From: Terfezia claveryi
Taxonomy: Eukaryota > Ascomycota > Pezizomycetes > Pezizales > Pezizaceae
DNA length: 64,000 bases
Assembly: GCA_015179025.1 (NCBI GenBank)
Contig: WHUX01000046.1
Location: 186,001 to 250,000, forward strand
Reading direction: 5' to 3'
In this document: piece after piece, positions 44,800 through 56,300 of the stretch
How the letters are laid out: each line of letters starts with the position of its first letter
Position numbering within the stretch: the first letter of the stretch is position 1
The notes under the pieces: model-generated
Told to the model about the DNA's origin: nothing
Database searches by the model: none
Seen by the model: only the letters and a program-made list of their open reading frames with translations
Program-made: the position numbers and the translations under genes

Positions 44800-47358
44800 G
44801 TGTGGGTACATAAGGAAATATACAGAGATCTGCCTTATTGTAACAGTTCAGACAAGTTACGCGCCTTCCAGAAGTATCACTTGGTATCAGAAAATCGACA
44901 CAACTCACCACCCCACCCCCCAACAATCGTTGAGTCGCCAATAGGGTATCAGCCAGCGGAAGAGGCCACGATCCACAAAATACAGCAGGCTCTGAGCCGC
45001 ACGTCAAACTCCTCTACTCCAGGCCCAGATCTGATCTCCTACCGCCTCATTAAACTTATTAAAGATACCTCACTAGGGAAGGCACTTATCAACAACATGG
45101 CCAGAGTATCGGAGGGTTCAGTAGCAGCTCCACGCTCATGGAGGAACCTCTCATTAATAATGATACCAAAACCAGGAAAGAACCACTCCATAGTTAAAGG
45201 ATGGAGACCAATAGTCCTAGCCAACACAGTCGGCAAACTCCCGGAGAAGCTGATAGCTGACGAACTCCAATGCACAACGGAATTATTTCACCCTCTACAA
45301 TATGGCTCACGGAAAGGCAGATCAGCCATAGACGCAATGATGCTGACAATGTTAACAGCAGAGAAAGCCATACAAGAGGGCAACAAAGTTACACTTTTGG
45401 GTAAGGACATCGTCTCAGCCTTCAACAACGTGAGAACCAAAGGCCTTCTCGATATCCTCCAAAAGGCGGGAACGCCACACAGAATCACAAGGTTTATCAA
45501 CTGCTTCCTGCAGCCCCGCTCGTTTCCAGTCTTATGGGATGGACGGATAAGAGGCAATGGATATATGGACCAAGAAGCCCCTCAAGGTAGCCCGCTCTCA
45601 CCAGTTCTTTGGCTCATCTACATAGGCGATACCCTTAATAAAGCAACAACGGCATTGAGTTCCCAGCAGTTCGCCAACCTCAGAAATACGAGAACAAATA
45701 CAATGGCAGCCAGAATCCCATTGTTCATGTCCATCCAACTATTCTCATATGTTGACGACATTAACCCCTTGATAATAAGCAACCTCAGTACCAGGGCACA
45801 TGGGAAGTTGGTTGAACGAGTCACCAGCACTCTTGAATTAGCAGCAAAAGGGGGAAAACTTCAATGGGATCCGAGTAAAGAGTCCAGGCTTGATTTCCAT
45901 GGAAAAGGCAAGATCCAATACTGCAAGACGCTAGGCATCACGGTGGCAAGCGACTTCTCATGGAAGAGCCACATCAAACAAAGGACATCTAAGGCGACCA
46001 GCATGTTAAAGGTACTTACAAGTTTAGGCAACCAGAACGGAGGAATGAGCCCCCTAGCCCTTAGAGCCCTTTACACCGGGTGCATACGGTGCATTTTCAC
46101 TTGGGGCTCGGAACTTTGGAAGCCTCAAGATCAGCTCCTACAGCCTATGCAGCGCCTAGAGTACCAGGCTCTAAGAAAGATCACCGGAGGCTACCATGGC
46201 TCGAGCCACCAAGCACTAGGATGGATCGCCAATGTTGAACCCCTACAGGAAAAGATAAAAGACATGAAGAGGACATGGGCAGCTAGGGCAGTTAGAACGG
46301 GGGACACCAACATAAGATCTTATATCACAATGGACACATCCTGGCACCACTGCAATGACCTACACCGAACAAGAACTCCTATCTCAGAGGCATTCTTCCT
46401 AAATGGAGTTAGTTCAAAAGAGCTATCATGGGGTGATAGAGACAACACAACACCGTTCCCCCTGATACGCAGAGAAATCATGGATCCGAAGTCGTCCACG
46501 GCCAAACACCTAGGTCCCTGAGTAGCAGGCATAGGCTCTATCTTAGAAGAAGGTTGGAGAGTGTACTACACGGACGGCACAGGACGGAAAGGGGTGGTGG
46601 CGAGTGGGGTACACAGTGAAGGACGGACAGGTCCCCCTCCCAAAGACTATGGCGGCTTTCTGGGAAATCAGGCGACAGTAGCAGATGGCGAGCTTTATGC
46701 AATGCAACTAGCATTAAGCACCGAAGATTCAGACATGCTGACCATTCTCTCGGACTCACAAGCGGCAATCCAATCAGTATACAACATGAGCACAGGCTCA
46801 CCCCCCCGCTCTGGCATTGAGAAAGAAATAAAGGCACAACTGATCTCCAACCCGCATAGGGACCTCCAGCTAGCATGGGTCAAAGGCCACCTCGGGATCC
46901 CGGGGAACGAAAAAGCGGACCGGATTGCCTGTTTCCAGTCCCATCTAGGAGCAGTAACAGGCCACATTTGGACGGGCACAGAGGGGGGTCTCCGCGCATC
47001 CTCGAAAGCCATCCGCAAAGAAGAAAGAACAGAAGCCGGTTACGGTTCCGGTAGAACGGAATGGAACCGACATGCCCTCTCAGCATTTACGTGGACGCGA
47101 ACGAACAGAGGCCTACAAAAGAGCTGGCTACACCATATCGGCAAAGCAGCCTCAGCGGAATGCATGTGTGGTCACCCCACTGAGACCGGAGAACACATTG
47201 TATTCAGTTGTCCACGTTTCGACCGACACCGGAGAGCCCTGTTGGGGTCAAGGCGCAGCTGGGAAGAGCTCGACAGGGCGGATTGGAGAAAGGAAGGAGA
47301 GGAGGTTTACGAGGCCACGGAGGCCTTCTTCGGGTTTCTATACAAGGAACTCACTTAG
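44800..47358 (+). pseudogene. LINE reverse transcriptase-RNase H ORF with one in-frame TGA
   Basis: Reverse transcriptase spans about 44900-45950: SSTPGPDLIS, the QEAPQGSPLSPVLW block and the catalytic FSYVDDI. RNase H follows with acidic residues in VYYTDGT, ADGELYAM, LSDSQAA and NEKAD. A C-terminal zinc-knuckle-like CMCGHPTETGEH with a later Cys is present. The two parts are in one frame, separated only by TGA at 46519-46521. CGA is the likely ancestral codon, so one C-to-T change at CpG would explain the stop. The first residues before about 44830 may be non-LINE sequence. Without the endonuclease the element could not mobilise itself. Confidence 0.8.
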
Positions 47359-47574
47359 TTCGATTCCAGTTCCACTATCATTAGTACACTCTTCACTTAC
47401 GAATTCCCTTAGCGTGTTATCCTATTAGTCCACATCACATTCAGTTCTCCCCCTACAGTCCCGTTGTCAGTTTTTCATCTTTGTCCATCGTTCAGGTTGG
47501 GGTCGAGGCTCAGTCAGGTCTTCGGGCCATCGGCTTGTCCGTTAATGACAGCACGGGGTCTCGCCTCTCTCTTT

Positions 47575-47629
<55 letters not shown>

Positions 47630-47777
47630 TCCTCATTTGTCTTTGTACATATTTCGCGTGGGTCTGGCCGATTAACTGGCCTTACTCTTGAATCCACCGG
47701 ATTTCCGTGTGGCTCCTCATAGCCCCCCCATTGGGGCTGCATAGGAGTACTGAGTATTTAAAAAAAAAAAAAAAAAA
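44800..47777 (+). mobile_element. 5'-truncated Tad-like LINE
   Basis: The element keeps reverse transcriptase, RNase H, a 3' untranslated region with a 51-base T-tract (47577-47627), two terminal hairpins (47694-47712 and 47721-47738) and an A-tract (47760-47777). The endonuclease part of a full Tad-clade element is missing, so the copy is 5'-truncated near 44800, as is usual for LINEs. I could not identify a target duplication. It shares its 3' terminus with the partial copy at 1-107. Confidence 0.8.
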
Positions 47778-47984
47778 GGCCCACTTCTAGCTAGATGTGA
47801 AAGCAGTAGGCATAACATATATCAGGATAACCCTATTGGCTCCGTAAGCCATGGCTCTTGAGCACTTTATAAACAGTTCTATAGACTTTCGCGTCCGTTT
47901 TGAGTCCCATACCATCCAAATCTGATGAGAACTGCTCGAGTTTGAGTCTTCACCCGCTATATTGCAACTTTCACCCCGGGCCCC

Positions 47985-48390
47985 CTACTTTGGGTGCATG
48001 CTCATGTATTTTCTATCCTACGAGGGTGTTGTGCCAACCAGACTATTTTCTATCATACTATCAGATGTAGACTTGACTTCATGGTTTTTGCACTATCTGA
48101 GAGGGTCAGGAAATGTACCTAGGCTCGGCTCAATCATATTATTCCAATTTAATACCTGGTCATATGTTCACATCACGCAATTCATGCATTAGCTACATAT
48201 CAGGATACCTCCCTGGACTCCATGATCCAAAGCTCTTAGGCACTTCAGAAATTATTCTCCGAACTCGTGCGCAGCTTTTGAGCCCCCTTCCATCCAATTC
48301 CACCGACAACTCATTGAGCTCTACCCTACAGTTGTTTTGTTGCATATCCCGGTCGTGTTGCACTACCCCGTCGCATGCTGTAGGGCAAAA
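47985..48390 (+). repeat. Right arm of the inverted repeat flanking the LINE
   Basis: See the left arm at 43935-44285. This arm includes the short insertion at 48018-48043 and a segment near 48345-48375 (CCCGGTCGTGTTGCA) absent from the left arm. It continues into the degenerate repeat at 48490-48930. Confidence 0.75.
48018..48043 (+). mobile_element. 26-bp insertion ending GTGCCAACCAGAC(TA), empty site in other arm
   Basis: TATTTTCTATC is present on both sides (48007-48017 and 48044-48054). The other arm near 44240-44260 has a single copy and no insert. If the insert is taken to end in AGACTA, the duplication is 9 bp (TTTTCTATC). Confidence 0.7.
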
Positions 48391-48489
48391 GTTGAAGCGA
48401 ATTAGAATCAGGGCAGGTGGAGTGGATAGTCCTTCCCGTTCCATGGAGCAAACTATCTGTAATATATACCAGGAACAGGTAGGTAGACA

Positions 48490-48930
48490 AGCCAGACCTG
48501 AGAGCGAAGCCAGAGCTGGGAGAACGTAGATTAGTAGTGGAATTGGAGGAGCGTGGAATAGCTATTGGTATCTCTAATAGGAGCTGGGGGGAGCCATGGC
48601 AGTTCCGGGAGCGTATAGGTAGTGCAGCCAGAGCTGGCAGAGTGCAGGTAGTGATGCCAGAGCTGGGAACGCGTAGGTAATGTAGCCAGAGCTGGCACAG
48701 CCTAGGACCGGCCCTAGGTTGTGATGCTAGAGTTAGAGGCTCGTGTATTAGGTAGCAGTGGAATTGAAGGAGCGTGGAATAGCTAGTGGTACCTCTAATA
48801 TGAGCTGGGAGAGCCCATGACAGAACCTGGAAAGTGTAGGTAGTTCAGCCAGAGCTAGGAGTGAAGCCAGAGCTGGGATCGAGTGGATTAGCAGAGTGGG
48901 ATTGGGGAACATGGAATAGATACCTGTGCA
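48490..48930 (+). repeat. Degenerate tandem repeat around GCCAGAGCTGG
   Basis: GCCAGAGCTGG or close variants recur about seven times with 20-45-bp spacing, often followed by GTGTAGGTAG. A longer sub-block, GTGGAATTGGAGGAGCGTGG then AATAGCT, occurs twice. The array is too degenerate for a firm unit length and shows no coding potential. Confidence 0.6.
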
Positions 48931-49314
48931 AAAAGCAGTGAACTGGCGCCGAACCGGCAGAGCCTGGGTGAGTGCTGTCTGTAGTAGGGTGCCGTGAATA
49001 GTGTAGGGTGCCGTGAATAGGGGTAAGGGGATGTGATAAGAGTCTGCATGATGTTTAATTCACAGGGGTTTTTGCTATCCGATGTCTATTTCAAAGGTTT
49101 TCCCCATATATATACCTTAATCAGGAGCAACCTTAACTCAAAAGTGCGGTTAGAATTCATCTAAAACACAGAAGGGTGTTTTTCTTTTTTTGTTTTCAAA
49201 ATTCTAATAACCGGAGCAGTCAGCCTAAGTAAGGCCTACGACCGGGCCCCGATGCGTTAAAGGTTCCGCTTCTATGCCTTAAGACAACAGGCAACAGAGG
49301 GGCGTATAGTCCTC

Positions 49315-49620
49315 TATCACTAGGTATCTCCGGCGTTTGACAGGTGTTTGCCGACTGTTCAGCTGACATTTTCTATGCGTAGGTCCTTGGAATACGAAGT
49401 CTGCATGAGGTACTTTCAGCTATTGGCGATCTATATTCACGCGAGTATAACCATTACACCGTCATTCGCGTATACACCATTCTAATATACCGTGTAGGTG
49501 CTTATAGTCCCAGGCGCTACTTAGTCCAGACTCGTAGGTGTTCACGGGCGGCCTATTTGCTATGCACCTTGCGGGCACATAAGAAATGTCCATGGGGAAC
49601 GATACCATGATGACAGGCAA
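49315..49620 (+). repeat. Block paralogous to 34170-34560
   Basis: This is the right-hand partner of the block at 34170. It lies 45 bp upstream of the subtilase B block, which suggests the ancestral order was this block followed directly by the subtilase. Confidence 0.7.
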
Positions 49621-50165
49621 GAATGCTATCTGTCAATCAACAGATATCTACGAAGCTCTAACTAGGGCCGAAAGTGCGGCTACGTTACAGCAATGATTAT
49701 ACGAGTGTGCTATTTGATGGTGTCAGTTTGCTTGAGCATCCTGCGGGGTCGAATATAATATATTATACGAGGGATGTGAGGGGTAAGGCATTACGATGTC
49801 GTTCTGAAACGTCGATTGACCTTTGCTGGGTGTTCGGGAAATCCAGTGCTCTCTTCCACTGCACCCTCGAGACACACACATCGATACCATTGGGCCGTAC
49901 TATCAGATAGCTCGGTATCCTTGGTATTTAAGTGTCGAGGATTCCGTTCTCCAGTTCACCCTCCTACAACAAAATCCAATCATCCGATCACCGGTTCGAT
50001 TCTGTGTCTCTCGCAGGGCGAAGAATCATATATAGGTATGCAATATCGGGCGTTCTCAACCCACAGCCCTTGGTTATCTTGCTGATTTCCACGGAGCCCT
50101 CCCCTAGGTTTCTTATACGAAGCAGCGTTCACCGACACGTTCTTGAGCGAATAGGGCATCTCCAA

Positions 50166-52455
50166 ATGGAATCAGAAAACCTCCCCATTGCTGGTGAGGC
50201 CAGCTCTGCAGACATACGTATTTACCACTTTGTGCAGTGCTAGCAACATTTCAATGCTCACTGCACGTTCCCTAGAGATTTGGTTAAAGCTGACCGCGGC
50301 CGCAGGTGTCACTCCTACCCATAGGCCTATCACAATCAATGGGGTCACACTCTACAGAACAAAATACGCTGCCGACGAAGACGCGGCCAAACATACCTAC
50401 ATATATATCCAAGTCACAGAAGACCTCGAGTTCCTCCAGCTCAACCATGCCCAGCAAGTAGAGCTCTCCAAGATGAAGGTCACCATCGACGAGTACCTCG
50501 AAGACGGTGCTTACCTGTGCCGCTACCACAAAGACAACTTCAGGCCCATCCGCAACCTCAATTACATTGCCTGCGCAAATATTATTGACCCCGCTTACAA
50601 GACTACGCCGGCTCTTCAGAGGCTTCTGGACAAACCAAGCCGAGGGCAATTTTATATTGAGGTCATGTTGCACAAGGGTGCAGTGGCAGTGGATACTGCG
50701 AAAACGCTTCGGCACACAGTATACATGGACAGAGAAGTTAAGATTTCAGTGGGAAGGTCCCTTCTGCGTATTCGCTCGTCAGACTGGGGAACTATCAACG
50801 CCATTTCGCAGCTCGATTCCGTCAGAGCAATCGGGCCCGTCATCCCACTAAAACTCTTGAACTATTTTGCACGGCAAGACATAGGGCTTGACCAGGCTAC
50901 CGCCGCCGGGGCCTTCGACGGGGACTTCGGCGAGTTGGTGGGGCCAGGACAGTGTATGGGCCAGGGCGAAGTTGTAGCTATTGCAGACAGCGGCTTCGAC
51001 TTAGGCAACATAATACACCCTCACGAGGCTTTTGCTGTTCACCCTGATGGTGCCGTACCTGCCCCAAACCGCGTGCTGGCTTTGATAAACGCTGTGCCAG
51101 CAGATTGGCTTCCTGACAGTGGCCCCGACCTTACGGACCGCAGCGGCCACGGCACACACGTGGCAGCGTCCGTCCTGGGGGACGGCCTCTTTGAGGACCT
51201 GGGACATATTCGATCGACTCGGGGCACCGCACCTAGGGCCCAGCTTGTGATGCAGTCAGTGGTACTCCCCGGGGATGGAGGTGATTTCGTTGTCCCCCCT
51301 ATAAATCTCCATGATCTCTTCCTTCCGCCATACCAGGAGTTCCATGCTCGCGTAGCAAACAATAGCTGGGGTGCGGATTCGGGGGGGGCACATCAAATCG
51401 AATATGGCGATACCGCCAGGGCGAGCGAATGCGACACTTTCGTCCGGGAGAGGTGGGACCATGTTATAGTTATCGCAGCGGGGAACGACGGAACCGAGGT
51501 CGGACCGCAAATTGGCGATGCTGCGGCCGCGAAGAATATTATCACCGTTGGGGCAACATACTCAAGCAGGGATGCTAGCAATCCCAGCCGTGTAGCGGAA
51601 ATTTCCTCGCGTGGGCCCATCCGTAATGACGAGCACCCGGACCACAGACGAATCAAACCAGACCTCGTTGCACCAGGGATTCAACTAGTTAGCGCAAAGT
51701 CTCGCCATCCCCTCACGACAGCCTCCCGAGACTACCATCCAGACTTCCCCCTCTTGAGGTATTGTAGTGGCACCAGCATGGCCGCACCGATTGTCTCTGG
51801 TTGCGCTGCCACCCTCCGCTCGGCCCTCATCCATACTGGCCGCGGCACACCGGCGAATAACGTCCCTGTAGGCCCAAGCGCTGCACTCATCAAGGCCCTT
51901 CTCATCAACGGCGCCGTCACACTCTTTGACCATTGGGGCATCGCGTTGCCAATGAGTGAGCAAGGCTTTGGCCGGGTCAATATGCGCAACTCCCTTCCGC
52001 CCCCGCCGCCACAGGGAGCTGATTATCCAGTGCAGCACGGCTATGTAGATTATGGTATAGGCCCAGGGGAGCTAGGGTTGGCAATGGATCGTATATTAAA
52101 TGGGATCCTTGTGTTAAATAGTACGTGGGAAAAGGAGATGACTATTCCAGCTCTAGCGGTAGGCCAGCACCGTAGGTTCAAGGTCACTCTTGTCTACACA
52201 GACCTACCGGGACAGGTGTTGCAAAACCATCTCTTGTTGACACTGTTCCACCATGGAACCGGTGAGCTAATTGATGGGAATGTATTTGAAGGCGTTGTGC
52301 GATTTAATAATGTGCAGCAGGTGGAGTGGGACGATATCCCAGCTGGGTATGTGACGCTTCGTGTCGCGGCGCAGCATATCGTGGGGAAACGTGAGAGACA
52401 AACGTTTGCGATTGTCTGGAGGCTTTATGATTTCAACCCTCCTCCAGTGCTATAG
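50166..52455 (+). CDS. Subtilisin-like serine protease B (S8), paralogue of A
   Basis: Exon 1 (50166-50217, MESENLPIAGEASSADI), an 88-nt intron (50218-50305) and exon 2 (50306-52455) give 733 residues. The catalytic residues are Asp245 (VAIADSGFD), His299 in the canonical GHGTHVAAS, and Ser508 (GTSMAAPIVSG), with NNSWG for the oxyanion hole. The C-terminal jelly-roll-like domain ends FAIVWRLYDFNPPPVL as in copy A. Compared with A, small insertions occur around residues 330-345 and 600-650 and the surface is more diverged there, while the core is conserved. No signal peptide is seen. Both copies are open, so both may be functional; conserved reading frames despite many substitutions suggest purifying selection. 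Substrate unknown. Confidence 0.85.
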
Positions 52456-52872
52456 ATATAGGGCAACATATTTCTATTCTAATCACGCTCATCACTTTGA
52501 AACGCCAGGCGGTGACAAATCGTCTTCAAGATATGTTTCGACGCAGGAGAGGTGCTGGATCTCATTTTGTGTTTTTATTCAATCTCTTCTGTCGCAATGC
52601 ACCTTGACATGGACATCTTTCTTATGAATTCCTTGCTTTTTGTTTTTCCGAGCCCCGACCCACATTTTACGGGGTGTTGGTTTGTTTTGCTTTGTTTTCG
52701 GGGGGATGTCCCTGGCATACTATCTTCCGCGAAAGACATGTATACTACGTAGTATATGCTGATTTTTCCCGCCAAGTATGGTAACTACATACCTCTGTTC
52801 CTCATGCTTGACCAACTACATACAGACCCCACACTTGCACCAATAGATATGCGTGTCACAGGGGGTTTACCT

Positions 52873-52884
52873 TAGTCTCGATCA
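52873..52884 (-). mobile_element. 12-bp insertion TAGTCTCGATCA with 9-bp duplication, empty paralogous site
   Basis: GGTTTACCT flanks it at 52864-52872 and 52885-52893. The paralogous site near 42895 reads GGTGGTATGCCTTTATGATA with a single copy and no insert. Confidence 0.7.
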
Positions 52885-53385
52885 GGTTTACCTTTATGAT
52901 AACACAGACTGTGGCAAGCCCTATGGGACATGTTGTCGATAGCCTTCTCTACCAGTACTTCACCACTAAGCGGACCACCAACAACTCCCTATGTACAGAA
53001 CACAACAAGAGGTTTATGCATATCATTGGCAAAACAAGCATATCACGTGACTAACAAGAATTAGCGGTCTTGGGACCAACAATATTCACCAGTGTTATTT
53101 TTACAAGATGCCTGTTCTCGGCCCCAAACACTGCCAATTTATTTATCTCACTACTGTAGTAACCTCGGTCTTTTAGAACTGGATCTCTTGGAATACTAGT
53201 TTATATTTGCAATCTTGGAATACGTTATCTTACCCAATGCATGGTATCTAGGTAGGAGTAGTAGGTGCTAATGCTTATGTTGAGTGAAGGTTTTGTAGTC
53301 CTTTTCCCCCCACCCCACACAGATCGATCTGAAGGAAACAGCTGGCTCCTTGCTTGTCTATTCGCACCCTCGAAAGCCGCCTAGG

Positions 53386-56300
53386 ACCTGGTCTCCCCTT
53401 CCGGGTGGCTTTGGGGGCTGCTCGTGCGGATAGGCCGTTTTCTGTTGCTGAGCCTTTTATTTGGCATAGATGTGATTTGAAACGCACTCGATCCCTGGCT
53501 AATTTAACTGATTGGCGTATGATGTTCAATCTCGTTTCGTACATTGCTCCCACTTTGTGTTCCATTGCATGCTTTAATCAAACGTTGTATCTAAGTACTA
53601 TATATCAAAAATTCACTTACTTGGGTAATTGTGTGCTTCTGTGTTCTCCCACGGGGCCCAGGTCCCCGCGAGACAACTAACCGTTCCCAGGCCTGTCGCG
53701 AATATTGACTTCTCGTGGGGGTACGGCAATGGAACACCTAACAAGAATATGGTGAGGAAATCTTCAGCACAGGCTACAAGAAAGAGAGTAAACACAAGGC
53801 AAGACAATGTCTGCATACGAAACGAGGTTATTTATTTTTTAAATAATCTGCCAGATCCACCCTCGCAAACTGAACTCGATAAAGCAAATACATAAAAACA
53901 AATGATAAGCTCAACGGCCTATTGGCCAGCGACATTCGTGAACAAAAGAAACGAAGCCAAAACCAGACTTAAAAGGGATCGAGGCTTAACTGGCGGTACC
54001 AGATGACCACGAGGGTATAAAAAGTCACGAACTCGGTTTGGATATGACACTTATTGTATTGCTCGCGTGTATTACTATGTTCATGAAAGGAAAAGAGATA
54101 GATGGAAAATGGGGCTTTTATATACCCGAAAAACTCATGATAGCCCTTCCAAGAACAGGATACCGGAACACTCCTCCGCTCATTCAAATGTAGACTGGCC
54201 CCATTCAAATAATGACCGCCCCACTCGTCAGCCGGCCATGATTACCACTTTCAACAGAGGGGCCTGACTGGGATTTGTCCATAATCGAAAAACATCAAAC
54301 AGACTCAAGTACCCTATGACAATTCAATAGGATAGAACAGAAATGAACAGAAATATGAGAGTGAAACAACGATGACTAAAAACCGCTTGACGTGCTACTT
54401 TGCTTCCTGCACACTTAAGCCCCTGGAAAACTCACCATATGTACGCCAATTTTGTACCTGGTCCTGCATACAAAATAATATTGAGCCTAGTCTCCGACAT
54501 CCGATCCTCCATTACACCGTTCAGCAGAGCCCACAGATTCTTGACAATCCTATTTTTTGGTCCCACATACTTCCCCCGTTTACTGTTGATGGGAGGGAAA
54601 TAGTACGTCAACAATGCCCTAATCTCTTGAAGCATGGTTGCAATCTGGTTCCCCTACACACTCCTCAAGGAAGAGGACTCGTCCCGGGTATATTGGTGAG
54701 ATATACCGTCGTCTTGACGGCTCCTCTGGAGAGATGGGTGAATACCGCAGAGCGAGAGGAGCTAGGGCTGCGGAGGGTGGATGGTGGGTTTTGAGGCAGG
54801 CTTGTCAATTGACTCAGGGTTGCCATTAAGAGGCCATGATTGCCAGCGGTTCCGGTTCATCACGCAGTGGCTGCTTACTGCCTCGACGTATATTTCGTTG
54901 TAAAGCGTGCTTTCTCCATTTCCCGAGTGGGCAAGGAAGATGTGTATATGGGTAGTTAGATCAGCAGCGGATGTGATAGCTTTTCCCAAACCCCACCCTA
55001 GTCTCATGCCAACCCCACCCGTGTGAACGCACTACCAAACTCACGAGATACAGTAGATGGGTCGTATTGGTTCAGCTCCCGTTCTGCTAGGTGTTCGGCT
55101 ATTTGTATCTCTATGCCGCTCCTCGGAGGTGACCTTGGATATGTTGATGGTTGTTTTCTTCTCTTTTTTTTCTTCAAATACTCAGTACTCATAGTTGATG
55201 ATCGTTTGTATGGCTGCTGAAGAGTCGCTTAAAATGGCTAGATAATGAGTAAAGAATGATATTTTATATTTTCAGTCTATAATACTCAAGTTTGCAAAGA
55301 AGTAAACTGATATGCGTACATATATGGGAAATCATGTGAATCCGAAAGTTTTTACGGTGGGCTAGGTCCAACCAGGCACTGACTACGCTAGTAGGTCTAG
55401 CGCATAATACAGGGGCAAATTTGGTGTTACATACTCCGTACCTCAGACCCATTTATGCTGAGTTCTTTCTCCTAGAGCTATCTTACCCTGTAGAGTATCA
55501 CTCTCGATACAAGCATATCGTTCGGACTGGGGAAGTACCAATATATTCTTACATCAAGAGAAAATAGGAAAATATGGCATGAAGCTAGCCATAGGAAAGG
55601 TCGCGAAAGAAGAGGATAAATACAACCAGAGCATACAAGCACCAAATAGACAAATGAGGGTAGATGCGGGGACCAGAATCTCAAGGAGCGGAGAAGGAGG
55701 AGGTTGCTCCAGAAGGCACCAGAAAGTCAGTGATCCTGTGCTAAATATGCTTACTCCTGCGTTGAATCTCCAGGGTCTCAATGCGCTTTCTCTCACGCTT
55801 GAGGACTATTTGTAGTTCATTAGTATTGGCAGTGGGTTCAGCTTGAAGTGAAAAGAGGAGTAATTTTTCAATATGTGTGAGAGCTTTTCATGAGGTGTAA
55901 CCGGAGGAGGTCAAGTGGAATTTCGTCTTCTCGCTCATCAGCTTCATTGGGAAAATAGGTTGCTAGGATCCCATTCTCAAAACCGCTGACTGGATCTTCA
56001 ACAGTTTCAGTAGCAGGATGAATGAATTGAGTTCACAATGATAGGTGGGGACCTAGGTTGTGCAGCTCGAATGCAGTCCAGGTTATCGTCCTCAATTTCT
56101 TGACTATTATCAACGCCCAGAGGAAGGGGAAAGGGTCCCATGGATCTTAACTTGACTTGCTTCAAAACAGTACGCTAATGTAGACGGTTTAACTCCAGTC
56201 TTCCAAGCATCTACATCTCATAGGATGGTATGTACCTAGTCTAGTTGTGTTTATCCTAATTCGTGTTAACTCTCCCATGTGCTTTACAGCCTCTCGCTTA

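Larger units (their letters stand above)
49660..53385 (+). repeat. Segmental duplication, copy B (subtilase block)
   Basis: This is the partner of 39500-43330 and contains subtilase B with its promoter and 3' flank. It lacks the 39756 insertion but carries its own at 52873-52884. The A and B blocks are separated by the LINE and its flanking repeats. Confidence 0.85.

Noticed and set aside
47481..47691. Phenylalanine-rich ORFs after the LINE
   Set aside because: They are translations of the T-tract and lie in the LINE 3' untranslated region.
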